The notes under the pieces are model-generated. The model was not told the DNA's origin, ran no database searches, and saw only the letters and a program-made list of their open reading frames with translations. Shown one piece after another: positions 48,173 to 55,750 of a stretch of DNA of 64,000 nt. The position numbers and the translations under genes were made by a program. Each line of letters starts with the position of its first letter. Within the stretch, counting starts at the first letter, position 1. The DNA is from Alteromonas oceanisediminis (lineage in GTDB: Bacteria; Pseudomonadota; Gammaproteobacteria; Enterobacterales; Alteromonadaceae), in the NCBI RefSeq assembly GCF_018474025.1, contig NZ_JAHCTA010000002.1:434562-498561 (forward strand), in the 5' to 3' direction.

Positions 48173-49426
48173 TTACCGAACAATATCGGCAGTGTAACCC
48201 GGCTTTGAGATGACCAGTTGAACTGTACTGATGCTTCTCTCGAGAAATCCGCCTTCACAGTAGTTCATGTAGTATTGCCACATGCGCGCAAAGCGATCAT
48301 CATAGCCAAATTGTTTCAATTCATCTCGATGCAATTGAAAGCTTTCATGCCAATCATGCAGGGTTTGCGCATAATCCAAGCCAATATCGTGTAGATCTCT
48401 GATCATCATATCGGTATGTTTTTTCAATGCATTATTCATTTCAAGTTGTGACGGTAAAAAACCGCCGGGGAAAATATGCTTTTGAATAAAATCGACACTT
48501 CGAGAGTAAGTTTCGTAGCGCCGGTCATCTATCGTAATCGCCTGTAACACCATCAAACCGCTGCGCTTAAGCAGTGAGGAGCATTTATCGAAAAAATTGC
48601 CGAGGTATTCCTTACCCACTGCTTCAATCATCTCAATCGATACGAGCTTGTCGAACTGGCCTTCAAGAAGCCGATAGTCTTTTTTGAGTAGTGTGATTTT
48701 ATCCGATAACCCTTCTTTTTCTACCCACGACTGCGCGTAATCATATTGCTCATCGGATATCGTCGTTGTTGTCACTGTACAGCCATAATGTTTGGCAGCA
48801 AAGATGGCCAGACCACCCCAGCCAGTGCCGATTTCAAGTAAGTGATCCTCTGGCGTTAGTTGCAGTTTTTCGCAAATTGTTTTTAGCTTATGCGCTTGAG
48901 CATCGGTCAGAGAGGCGCCTGAATGAGGGTAAATCGCCGAAGAGTACTGCATGTTTGGGTCAAGAAAACGAGTATACAAGGTGTTGCCCAGATCGTAATG
49001 AGCAGAAATGTTCTTCTTCGCTTGTTGCTGCGAATTACGACGGAAAAAATGCTGGACCTTCCACACTGGCAACATCAGCCATTTGAACTTGGCCTCCCAG
49101 GCATCCAGCATCGATATATTACGGGCGAAAATACGGATGACGTTGGTGAGGTTAGGGCTTGTCCATAGGCGGTCAGTAAACGTCTCACCAGATGCTACGC
49201 TTCCGCCTAAAAGCAAATGCTTGTAAGCAACGGGCTCTAGAATGTTCACTTCGGCGCGAAGGTCCGTCTCTGTCTCGCCGTAGATCGCGACGACACTGCC
49301 ACGCTCTTTGATGGTGATTTGTCCGTAGGGCAATGAGGAAAGCACCTTTAAAAACAAGTGTCGGCATACTTTGTGTACACCGTTCATTTGTTCTTCAAAT
49401 ACAACTGCTTGTTCGCCTTGCGACAT
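48173..49426 (-). CDS. Cyclopropane-fatty-acyl-phospholipid synthase-like methyltransferase
   Basis: A 417-residue SAM-dependent enzyme of the CFA synthase family. Marks are ISAHYDLGNTLY, SAM-binding LLEIGTGWGGLAIFA, TTTISDEQYDYA, SIEMIEAVGKEYL, HIFPGGFLPS and the C-terminal MWQYYMNYCEGGF. In CFA synthase these place a methylene bridge on membrane unsaturated acyl chains. Its N-terminal extension (about 150 residues) is present. The gene is the fifth of a tight minus-strand operon with NTF2-like, SDR, FAD oxidoreductase and DUF1365 genes. In this company it may belong to a subfamily that methylates fatty acids differently (for example in furan-fatty-acid routes); this is inferred from context. 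Confidence 0.9.
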   Translation of the reverse strand: MSQGEQAVVFEEQMNGVHKVCRHLFLKVLSSLPYGQITIKERGSVVAIYGETETDLRAEVNILEPVAYKHLLLGGSVASGETFTDRLWTSPNLTNVIRIFARNISMLDAWEAKFKWLMLPVWKVQHFFRRNSQQQAKKNISAHYDLGNTLYTRFLDPNMQYSSAIYPHSGASLTDAQAHKLKTICEKLQLTPEDHLLEIGTGWGGLAIFAAKHYGCTVTTTTISDEQYDYAQSWVEKEGLSDKITLLKKDYRLLEGQFDKLVSIEMIEAVGKEYLGNFFDKCSSLLKRSGLMVLQAITIDDRRYETYSRSVDFIQKHIFPGGFLPSQLEMNNALKKHTDMMIRDLHDIGLDYAQTLHDWHESFQLHRDELKQFGYDDRFARMWQYYMNYCEGGFLERSISTVQLVISKPGYTADIVR

Positions 49427-49428
49427 GC

Positions 49429-50184
49429 TTAAAGTTCCTTGTTTTTAGGATAGGAATAAAATGGCACACGCTTGATAAACAGCTTCAGCGCTTGCCAATA
49501 GATTCCAAATACCGTCTTAATCGTCATACTGGGAATGGATAACATTACGCGCACAAGGGTTTTTGAGTTCAATGACATTCTTGTCATTTTTAACGCAGCC
49601 GTAAAATGCCGTTGTTCTTTAAAACAGCTCAGCGACAAGCGTAGGTGTTCGTCAGGTTGTTTAACCGACCAGTGGTAAACCATATCAATGGGGTTAAAAG
49701 GTGATACATGGAACGCTTTATCGCAGGGTTCTTGCCGGTCAAGATCGACCAGATAATGATGGCGCTTATTCCATGGAGTATTGCTGACTTCTGCAAGCAT
49801 ATGCGTATATTGCTGCTTTTCATTGCGAATAAAATAAAAATTGACTGGGCTAAAATACAACCCAAATGTACGTACCTGCCCAAGCAAAAACACATCGCCC
49901 TTGACCGGATTGACTGAGCTATCGGGAACCAGCTCATTCACCCTTTGTAGTACGGCGGATTTTAACCGAATAGACGGGTCGCCCAAATAATCACTGCGTT
50001 TGAAACGCGCCGGGGCGAATTTGTCTATCGAAAACCCACGTACCTCACGCGCGACATTTTCAAGATTATCCAGATTAAGCCAGAACAAAAAAATTCGATA
50101 AGTGAATTCATGATGTTTCGGCACGACCCGCTGATGAAAAATGTCGCCGACATAAAGCGCGTCATCTGAGGACGTTGGGCTCAC
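49429..50184 (-). CDS. DUF1365 family protein
   Basis: A 251-residue protein of the DUF1365 family, no known activity. Family-like segments are ALYVGDIFHQRVVPKHHEF, FWLNLDNL, VRTFGLYFSPVNFYF, AEVSNTPWNKRHHYL and KAFHVSPFNPIDMVYHW. The GTG at 50184 overlaps the previous gene's stop (GTGA) and has GGAG upstream. DUF1365 genes commonly accompany FAD oxidoreductase and cfa-like genes, as here. Two basic, hydrophobic C-terminal stretches suggest membrane association. Confidence 0.85.
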   Translation of the reverse strand: MSPTSSDDALYVGDIFHQRVVPKHHEFTYRIFLFWLNLDNLENVAREVRGFSIDKFAPARFKRSDYLGDPSIRLKSAVLQRVNELVPDSSVNPVKGDVFLLGQVRTFGLYFSPVNFYFIRNEKQQYTHMLAEVSNTPWNKRHHYLVDLDRQEPCDKAFHVSPFNPIDMVYHWSVKQPDEHLRLSLSCFKEQRHFTAALKMTRMSLNSKTLVRVMLSIPSMTIKTVFGIYWQALKLFIKRVPFYSYPKNKEL

Positions 50185-51446
50185 AACGTTTCTCCAAACC
50201 GCTGGCAAACATCCAAAGCACTGCGAACACCATCTTCATGAAACCCGTTGTACCAATAGGCGCCACAGAAATGCATGCCGTCGATGCCGCAGATCTCGGC
50301 GCGTCGGTTTTGAGCAGCGACCATGTCTACATTGTATTGTGGGTGGGCATAGTGATAAGTGCCAAGCACTTTTTGCGGATTAATTTGCGCCGTGTTGTTG
50401 AGCGTTACACAAAACGTGTGCGGTGCTTCAATACGCTGCAGTATATTCATATTATAGGTAACGGAGGCGGGGCGTTGACTCTCATCAGATTCGCCTTTGA
50501 GTAAATAATTCCAACTAGCCCACGCGAGTGGCCGTTTAGGAAGTACTGAGGTATCTGTATGCAGAACCACTTCATTCATCGCGTAGGGAATGCTACCTAA
50601 TATGGCAGCCTGTGCAGAAGTCGGTGTATCAATCACAGACAATGCCTGGTCGCTATGGCAAGCAAAAATAACGTCATCAAATAGGGCATCGGGCTGCCCT
50701 TGGGCTGAAACCTGATACCCTTTTGATGTTTTGACCACGCGTGTAACAGGCGCGTTAAGTAATATCTTCTCTCGAAATGATGCTGTCAGTGGCGCTATGT
50801 ACTCACGAGAACCACCAATGAGTGTATACCATTGCAGTCTGTCGCTGATGTTCAACAATCCATGATTGTTGAAAAACTGCAGGAAAAAACGCAGGGGAAA
50901 GCCTTTAGTGTCTTCTACTGAGGAGGACCAAATTGCCGCGCACATGGGCAATATATAGTTTTGAATGAAGGTGTCACTTAATCCCAGTGATTCAATAAAA
51001 CCGATCAGTGTCTGGTCCTCGGCGACATCTTTGTCGATATCTAACGCTTTGCATGCTTTGTTAAACGTTAAAATATCCCGCACCAGTCGAATGAATTTTG
51101 GTCGCAAGATGTTGCGTCGCTGCGCAAAAAGACTGTTTATGGTGTTGCCATTGTATTCGATGTTTTCAGCAAGGTTTTTAACACTAAAACTCATTTCGGT
51201 TGGCTGCATGGGCACGTTCAATTGCGCCATGAGCTGGTTGAAATGAGGGTATGTCCAATCGTTAAAGACGATAAAGCCAGTGTCGATGGAATAGGTTGAA
51301 CCGTCGACAACGACATCTTTGGTTGCTGTGTGGCCACCGATATAATCGTTAGCTTCAAACACCGTGATATCATGACGTTTATTCAGAAGGTATGCACAGG
51401 TCAGTCCGGAAATTCCCGTCCCGATGATTGCAAGGCGTTTGGACAT
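50181..51446 (-). CDS. FAD-dependent oxidoreductase (amine-oxidase-like fold)
   Basis: A 421-residue flavoprotein beginning with an FAD-binding Rossmann motif, IIGTGISGLTCAYLL, followed by TVFEANDYIGGHTAT. The C-terminal FAD contact region HFCGAYWYNGFHEDGVRSA is typical of NAD/FAD-binding proteins that co-occur with DUF1365 and cfa genes. The ATG at 51446 lies 5 bases after the SDR stop. A role in desaturating or oxidising an acyl-lipid substrate is plausible, but the substrate is unknown. Confidence 0.88.
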   Translation of the reverse strand: MSKRLAIIGTGISGLTCAYLLNKRHDITVFEANDYIGGHTATKDVVVDGSTYSIDTGFIVFNDWTYPHFNQLMAQLNVPMQPTEMSFSVKNLAENIEYNGNTINSLFAQRRNILRPKFIRLVRDILTFNKACKALDIDKDVAEDQTLIGFIESLGLSDTFIQNYILPMCAAIWSSSVEDTKGFPLRFFLQFFNNHGLLNISDRLQWYTLIGGSREYIAPLTASFREKILLNAPVTRVVKTSKGYQVSAQGQPDALFDDVIFACHSDQALSVIDTPTSAQAAILGSIPYAMNEVVLHTDTSVLPKRPLAWASWNYLLKGESDESQRPASVTYNMNILQRIEAPHTFCVTLNNTAQINPQKVLGTYHYAHPQYNVDMVAAQNRRAEICGIDGMHFCGAYWYNGFHEDGVRSALDVCQRFGETL

Positions 51447-51451
51447 GGTGA

Positions 51452-52186
51452 CTAATTCTCTCGCTTCATTGATTTTTTCATTTTGACACATAAATGTCGC
51501 TGTGCGGCAGACGGAAGAAGATTTAAGGTTCTGAGAATAAAACCGAATAGTGTTGGGAAATACACGTTTCGCGATTTCTTCTCAATACCTTTAAGCAAGT
51601 CTTGGGCAGCTTCGTCCACAGGGATTTTCATGGGCATATCAAAATCATTCTTGTCTGTCAGCGGCGTCTCAACAAAGCCAGGGGCAACGGCTTGCACAAT
51701 GATGTCGTCCTTCGCTAAGTCGACGTCAAGTGACTTTGTAAAATAATGCAGTGCCGCTTTGCTTGCGCCATACGCTTGACTGCGTGTAAAGGGTAACAAA
51801 CGCGCCATTGAGTCAATGATCACCAGTTGATCACCCGGCATAAGTTGCTTTCTCAAAGCGGCAACACAATTCACCACGCCAAAAAAATTGGGTGCGAATA
51901 CGCGATGAAACATGTCAGGCTCTATCGCGTCAATGTCTACGTATTCACACGTACCGGCATTGAGCACCGCAATGTCGCATTGCACGTTAGCCAACGCGGC
52001 TCGGGTTCCTTCTTCGTCTGTGACGTCAAAACGGATGGTATCCACATTGTCTAATGTCGATAGTGAATCCAGCTTTTCCTGATTTCTACCACACGCGATG
52101 ACACGATATCCGCGCTGACTGGCTAACTGACACAAGGCTTCACCGATCCCTGAGGTTGCGCCGGTAATTAACATGGTCTTACTCAC
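51452..52186 (-). CDS. Short-chain dehydrogenase/reductase
   Basis: A 244-residue SDR enzyme with the NAD(P)-binding TGATSGIG, the NAG motif (VLNAGT), a catalytic serine region (IIDSMARLLP) and the YGASK catalytic tyrosine/lysine. PGFVETPLT is typical of classical SDRs. The start overlaps the stop of the NTF2-like gene (ATGA), so they are translated together. The substrate is unknown, presumably a lipid or a reactive carbonyl given the neighbours. Confidence 0.9.
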   Translation of the reverse strand: MSKTMLITGATSGIGEALCQLASQRGYRVIACGRNQEKLDSLSTLDNVDTIRFDVTDEEGTRAALANVQCDIAVLNAGTCEYVDIDAIEPDMFHRVFAPNFFGVVNCVAALRKQLMPGDQLVIIDSMARLLPFTRSQAYGASKAALHYFTKSLDVDLAKDDIIVQAVAPGFVETPLTDKNDFDMPMKIPVDEAAQDLLKGIEKKSRNVYFPTLFGFILRTLNLLPSAAQRHLCVKMKKSMKREN

Positions 52187-52626
52187 TGTAGTTGCTCCTT
52201 TAATCGTCGAACGATATGGCCTAATAGTGGCACATGCTCATAAACAAGTTGCCCCATGTCGTAATAATCCCGATGGTAAATCACATGGGTGTCACTGGTT
52301 TTCAGTAATGTCACACCATCGACCTGAATCACTTTATTTGCCTTGAGCTTTTTAGCAGAAAAAGACATTTTCCATTCAACAACATAGTCATAGGTGGAAT
52401 GGTTAGCGTCTTGTGCTGACGTGGGCAAGATCGAGAGGATCTTAAATTCGCACTCACGAGTCCCTTTCAGTAACTTGCCGAAGTATTGAGTTACGGTATC
52501 TAGGCCGTGATGAGTGGCAATAGGATCAACTAACTCAATATCGTCAGCGTACACATCACCTATATTGCTTATGTCTTTTGACTGAAGCTGTAAATAAAAT
52601 CGTTCAAACTTCTCGATTGGCGTCAT
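52183..52626 (-). CDS. NTF2-like/SnoaL-like protein, first gene of the operon
   Basis: A 147-residue cone-shaped NTF2-fold protein (EKFERFYLQLQ, VYADDIELVDPIATHHG, ITVEW-like VVEWKMSFSA strands). Such folds bind hydrophobic ligands or act as small isomerases; the function here is not known. It begins the five- to six-gene minus-strand operon, about 30 bases after the sigma/ChrR-type promoter, and overlaps the SDR gene by four bases. Confidence 0.78.
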   Translation of the reverse strand: MTPIEKFERFYLQLQSKDISNIGDVYADDIELVDPIATHHGLDTVTQYFGKLLKGTRECEFKILSILPTSAQDANHSTYDYVVEWKMSFSAKKLKANKVIQVDGVTLLKTSDTHVIYHRDYYDMGQLVYEHVPLLGHIVRRLKEQLQ

Positions 52627-52656
52627 TGAGTCACATCGATTATTTCTGATAATGTG

Positions 52657-52684
52657 GATACCTTACATCGAGTGGTCTAGATCA
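52657..52684 (-). promoter_or_regulatory. ECF sigma/ChrR-type promoter of the lipid operon
   Basis: On the minus strand, TGATCT (52684-52679), 16 bases, then GGTATC (52662-52657). The -35 is identical to that before the sigma gene and the -10 differs by two bases from its CGTAAC. It lies 30 bases before the NTF2-like start and fits the reported TGATCC...CGTA-type consensus of the RpoE-ChrR group of ECF sigma factors. Confidence 0.6.
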
Positions 52685-52745
52685 TGTGGTTAAAAATTTT
52701 TAATCGAATCGACATCTAGTTCATCAGCAACAATCCAATCAGTGA

Positions 52746-52773
52746 CGATCCAAATACTGCACTACCACGTAAC
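52746..52773 (+). promoter_or_regulatory. ECF sigma/ChrR-type promoter of the LON-domain gene
   Basis: CGATCC (52746-52751), 16 bases, then CGTAAC (52768-52773), identical in the -10 to the sigma gene's own promoter and one base off TGATCC in the -35. The downstream gene's start is only 11 to 20 bases after the -10, so the transcript would have an almost absent leader. Confidence 0.55.
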
Positions 52774-52784
52774 TTAGTCATCTG

Positions 52785-53375
52785 TTGAATAATTTGAGCC
52801 GTCTACCATTGCAGACTTTGCCGTTGTTTCCGCTCTCCGCACACCTTCTCCCTGGAGGGAGGATGGCACTGCGAATTTTCGAGCCTCGCTATACACGAAT
52901 GGTCAAGGAAGTGTGTGCGAGCGATGGCTCGTTTGTGATTTGCATGCTCAACGCGAGAGGCAATAAAGAGAACAATACTCACATTCACTCCATCGGCACG
53001 CGCAGCAAAGTGATTGACTTTGATATTTTGGAGGATGGCCTGCTTGGTATCACTGTTGAAGGGGTCGAGCCGGTTCGAGTGACGGCAATTTCGACAGAGA
53101 ATGATGGTTTACGAGTGGGTCAATGCGACAAGCTGACTGACTGGGAAATAGACATCGACGATAACATTGAACCGATGGATAGCCGCTTGAAAGAGATTTT
53201 TGAGAAATATCCAGAGGTGAACGGGCTATATTCTTCCCCTCAATTCGATAACCCCATCTGGGTAATTAGGCGTTGGTTAGAGTTACTTCCCGTCGACGCG
53301 CAGCAAAAGCAGAAGCTTTTGGAGGAAAAAGATTGCAGCCAAGCGCTTTCTTTTCTGCGACAATTGATAGAGTGA
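52785..53375 (+). CDS. LON substrate-binding (N-terminal) domain protein
   Basis: A 196-residue protein with the Lon N-terminal fold only: LPLFPLSAHLLPGGRMALRIFEPRY, FVICMLNARG, and a helical C-terminal part (LPVDAQQKQKLLEEKD). There is no AAA+ or protease domain, so it is not a Lon protease; solo LON proteins are of unknown role and may bind unfolded or damaged protein. The start is a TTG at 52785 (or TTG at 52794), without a ribosome-binding site. Its stop overlaps the -35 of the sigma gene's promoter. Confidence 0.85.
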   Translation: MNNLSRLPLQTLPLFPLSAHLLPGGRMALRIFEPRYTRMVKEVCASDGSFVICMLNARGNKENNTHIHSIGTRSKVIDFDILEDGLLGITVEGVEPVRVTAISTENDGLRVGQCDKLTDWEIDIDDNIEPMDSRLKEIFEKYPEVNGLYSSPQFDNPIWVIRRWLELLPVDAQQKQKLLEEKDCSQALSFLRQLIE

Positions 53376-53400
53376 TCTAATTCATCCTATCTCTCGTAAC
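53373..53400 (+). promoter_or_regulatory. Self-regulated promoter of the ECF sigma/ChrR pair
   Basis: TGATCT (53373-53378), 16 bases, then CGTAAC (53395-53400), about 34 bases before the sigma factor start. The motif overlaps the stop codon of the LON-domain gene. It matches two other sites in this window, which strengthens all three. Confidence 0.65.
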
Positions 53401-53433
53401 AATGTTAAATTGTGTTCGGAAAGGATAGTGACT

Positions 53434-54048
53434 ATGCTCGTTGGGATTCCAGTGGAAGCAAACCAATCAAGACCTGTAAAGCCGATTGAGTGCGCCGATG
53501 AAATGTCGGGATATTTGGTTGAGGTGGCTTCTGATCGCAGTAAAGTGGCGTTTTCAAAAATTTTTGGCTATTTCGCACCGCGTCTGCGTTCCTATGCGTT
53601 GAAGCAAATGGGCAATGAGGCGCTAGCGATGGAGTTGGTTCAAGACACGATGTCCAATGTGTGGCAGAAAGCGCATCTGTTTAATTCCGAGAAAGGCTCA
53701 CCCTCCACATGGATTTTCACCATCGCGCGCAACATCCGCTTTGACATGTTGCGTAAGTTGCAGAACCGTAAAGAAGACATCTGTTCAGACGATTTATGGC
53801 CCGTGTTGTGTGAGCAAACCGCTGATGCGAATGAAACATCACTGGAAGAGCAGGTTACTTTAGAGCAATTAGGTCATTTATTCGATGCGTTACCGGTAAA
53901 GCAGCGCGTAGTCATCGAAGCGATTTATATTGACGGTAAGTCACAACAAGAAGTTGCGGACGAACTGTCCATCCCGTTAGGCACTGTTAAATCTCGAACG
54001 CGGTTAGCGTTACAGCGTTTGAAGGATATGATTGACGACCATGATTAA
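53434..54048 (+). CDS. ECF sigma factor partnered with ChrR
   Basis: A 204-residue extracytoplasmic-function sigma factor of the RpoE-ChrR type, distinct from the sigma-E at 16.3 kb. Region 2 (FGYFAPRLRSYALKQMG, MELVQDTMSNVWQKA, STWIFTIARNIRFDMLRK) and region 4 (ALPVKQRVVIEAIYIDGKSQ, IPLGTVKSRTRLALQRLK) are complete. The ATG at 53434 has AAGGA 8 bases upstream. It overlaps chrR by 8 bases. In Rhodobacter sphaeroides the equivalent pair responds to singlet oxygen; the local regulon here suggests the same. Confidence 0.93.
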   Translation: MLVGIPVEANQSRPVKPIECADEMSGYLVEVASDRSKVAFSKIFGYFAPRLRSYALKQMGNEALAMELVQDTMSNVWQKAHLFNSEKGSPSTWIFTIARNIRFDMLRKLQNRKEDICSDDLWPVLCEQTADANETSLEEQVTLEQLGHLFDALPVKQRVVIEAIYIDGKSQQEVADELSIPLGTVKSRTRLALQRLKDMIDDHD

Positions 54049-54703
54049 GTACCACCCATCTGAACAACAGCTTTTGCAATTTGCAGAGGGCACACTTCCT
54101 GCTGCAGAGTCATTGATGTTGTCTGCGCATTGTGACATGTGCACAGTGTGCCAAGAACGTCTTCGCTATCACAGTGAAAATATGGCAAAAACGAGTCTGC
54201 ATGATGAGGCGGATAACCCTGCTCTGGACAGGATGCTGGCCAATATTATTCAGCAACCTGAAGCCGAAAGACCGTCATTAAATTATTCGTCGCCGTCGAC
54301 AATTGAGTTAGATGGTAGAAGATTTGCGGTTCCTCGCGCCCTACGCAGGTACATACACAAAACGGGAAATTGGTCGTCGCTGGTTGGAAAATTGTGGCAA
54401 GCGCCAGTCGACCTTGGCGATATCGGTATGGCTCACTTCATTTATATGGAGAAAGGCGGTCGGGTGCCTGAGCACACGCATAAAGGATCTGAATTAACGC
54501 TGGTGATCAATGGTGAGTTTAGTGACGGAATTGCAGACTATGATTCTGGCGATTTCATTGCGATGAATGGAAGCCACACTCACGCGCCCGGGTCAGATGC
54601 TGATGAAGGTTGCCTAGTCTTTAGTATTGTGGATAAACCCCTACATTTCACATCAGGACTTGCCAGATTGCTAAATCCGTTTAGCCATTTGTTTTTTAAG
54701 TAG
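54041..54703 (+). CDS. chrR: Zinc anti-sigma factor ChrR
   Basis: A 220-residue two-domain anti-sigma protein. The N-terminal anti-sigma domain keeps all four zinc ligands: His5, His30, Cys34 and Cys37 (HCDMCTVC), matching His6, His31, Cys35 and Cys38 of Rhodobacter ChrR with an offset of one. The C-terminal cupin domain keeps the second metal site, His145, His147 and Glu151 (EHTHKGSE) with a further histidine at 179 or 181. The full set argues for a sensor that can release sigma on oxidative signals, not a decayed copy. It overlaps the sigma gene and ends at a strong terminator. Confidence 0.92.
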   Translation: MIKYHPSEQQLLQFAEGTLPAAESLMLSAHCDMCTVCQERLRYHSENMAKTSLHDEADNPALDRMLANIIQQPEAERPSLNYSSPSTIELDGRRFAVPRALRRYIHKTGNWSSLVGKLWQAPVDLGDIGMAHFIYMEKGGRVPEHTHKGSELTLVINGEFSDGIADYDSGDFIAMNGSHTHAPGSDADEGCLVFSIVDKPLHFTSGLARLLNPFSHLFFK

Positions 54704-54742
54704 CCTGAACGCGAGACGAGAGAATCTGAAATGCGTAATTTT

Positions 54743-54769
54743 AAAGCCGCTAGCCATAGCGGCTTTCTT
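54743..54769 (+). terminator. Terminator after chrR
   Basis: AAAGCCGCTA (54743-54752) and TAGCGGCTTT (54757-54766) form a perfect 10-bp stem with a 4-base loop, followed by CTT. It lies 40 bases after chrR and also faces the end of bamD on the other strand, so it may serve both. Confidence 0.75.
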
Positions 54770-54800
54770 GTATGAATGCTCAAATGCTTAAATGTTGCTA

Positions 54801-55565
54801 CTAACTGATAAAATCGCTATCAGGATAATTGATTTTGAGCGTCTTTATTGCGTTGTTCTTTAATTCAGTCAAATCAAGTTGGTCATAGCAGGCCACCATG
54901 ATTTCAAGTGCTTGCTGCACATGCTCCGTATCGGGAAAATGCTCTAACACATACCTCCCCCTATTGGCCGCAGCAACGTAGGCTTCGCGCCGCATATAAA
55001 AACGGGCAATAGCAATTTCATAACTTGCCAGACGATTTTTGATATACAACATGCGCTTCTGGGCATCTGCTGCATATTTGCTATCAGGATAGGTTTCGAT
55101 TAACCGCCGAAAGTCTTCAAAAGCCTCACGGGAGCGGGTGGGATCGCGGTCGGAACGGTCAATATTCAGCAGATCCTGAAACAGGTTGTTGTCTGATTCC
55201 ATGTTGGTCAAACCACGCATGTAATACGCATAGTCGACATCAGAATGATTGGGATTCAAACGAATAAAACGATCAATCGTGGCCAGCGCTTGATCAGGCT
55301 TACCGGATTTGTAATGGCTGTAAATGAGATCAAGTTGAACCTGATGCGACAGCGGCCCAAAAGGATAGCGCGAATCTAATGCACCCAGTGTCGCTGCAGC
55401 ACCCGCGAAGTTGCCAGCATCCATTTGCCGCTTGGCGTCGTCATATAACGTTTGAGCGCCCTGATTTGCAGCAATAACCCGTTCTTCATCATCTGAAGAG
55501 CTGCAACCTGAGAGTGCGATAACAACGGCAAGCGATGCCGTTCTAAAAATGTGTTGATACTTCAT
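54801..55565 (-). CDS. bamD: Outer-membrane assembly lipoprotein BamD
   Basis: Essential lipoprotein of the BAM complex that inserts outer-membrane beta-barrels. The 254-residue protein has a signal with lipobox LSGC at residues 18-21, then TPR repeats (LYDDAKRQMDAGNFAGAAA, LDSRYPFGPLSHQVQLDLIY, DFRRLIETYPDSKYAADA, RYVLEHFPDTEHV). It is divergent from rluD, the standard arrangement. No sigma-E promoter was found in front of it. Confidence 0.96.
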   Translation of the reverse strand: MKYQHIFRTASLAVVIALSGCSSSDDEERVIAANQGAQTLYDDAKRQMDAGNFAGAAATLGALDSRYPFGPLSHQVQLDLIYSHYKSGKPDQALATIDRFIRLNPNHSDVDYAYYMRGLTNMESDNNLFQDLLNIDRSDRDPTRSREAFEDFRRLIETYPDSKYAADAQKRMLYIKNRLASYEIAIARFYMRREAYVAAANRGRYVLEHFPDTEHVQQALEIMVACYDQLDLTELKNNAIKTLKINYPDSDFIS

Positions 55566-55694
55566 TAAACCCTATCCTGTCGGAGTATTATTGAGGTGAC
55601 AGTCTTTAATTGTTTGCCCGGTATTCTAACGCAACGCCGGTGTATTCTCCTAATTGAATACCGTACTTTCCTCATGTAAATATACCAAGCACCC

Positions 55695-55723
55695 ATCTTC
55701 TACACCGATATTTTTGCTATACT
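55695..55723 (+). promoter_or_regulatory. Extended -10 promoter before rluD
   Basis: TGC followed by TATACT (TATACT at 55718-55723) lies 27 bases before the rluD start in the bamD-rluD gap. The -35 region is weak (ATCTTC). The string TGCTATACTGC is also found before ribH. Confidence 0.45.
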
Positions 55724-55750
55724 GCCGCAAAAATTTACTGAAAGGCTAGT

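Noticed and set aside
52785-53375. Lon protease
   Set aside because: Only the N-terminal LON substrate-binding domain is present; there is no ATPase or serine-lysine protease part.
55566-55750. Sigma-E promoter before bamD
   Set aside because: bamD belongs to the sigma-E regulon in E. coli, but no GAACTT-N16-TCTGA-like site is visible on the minus strand here.
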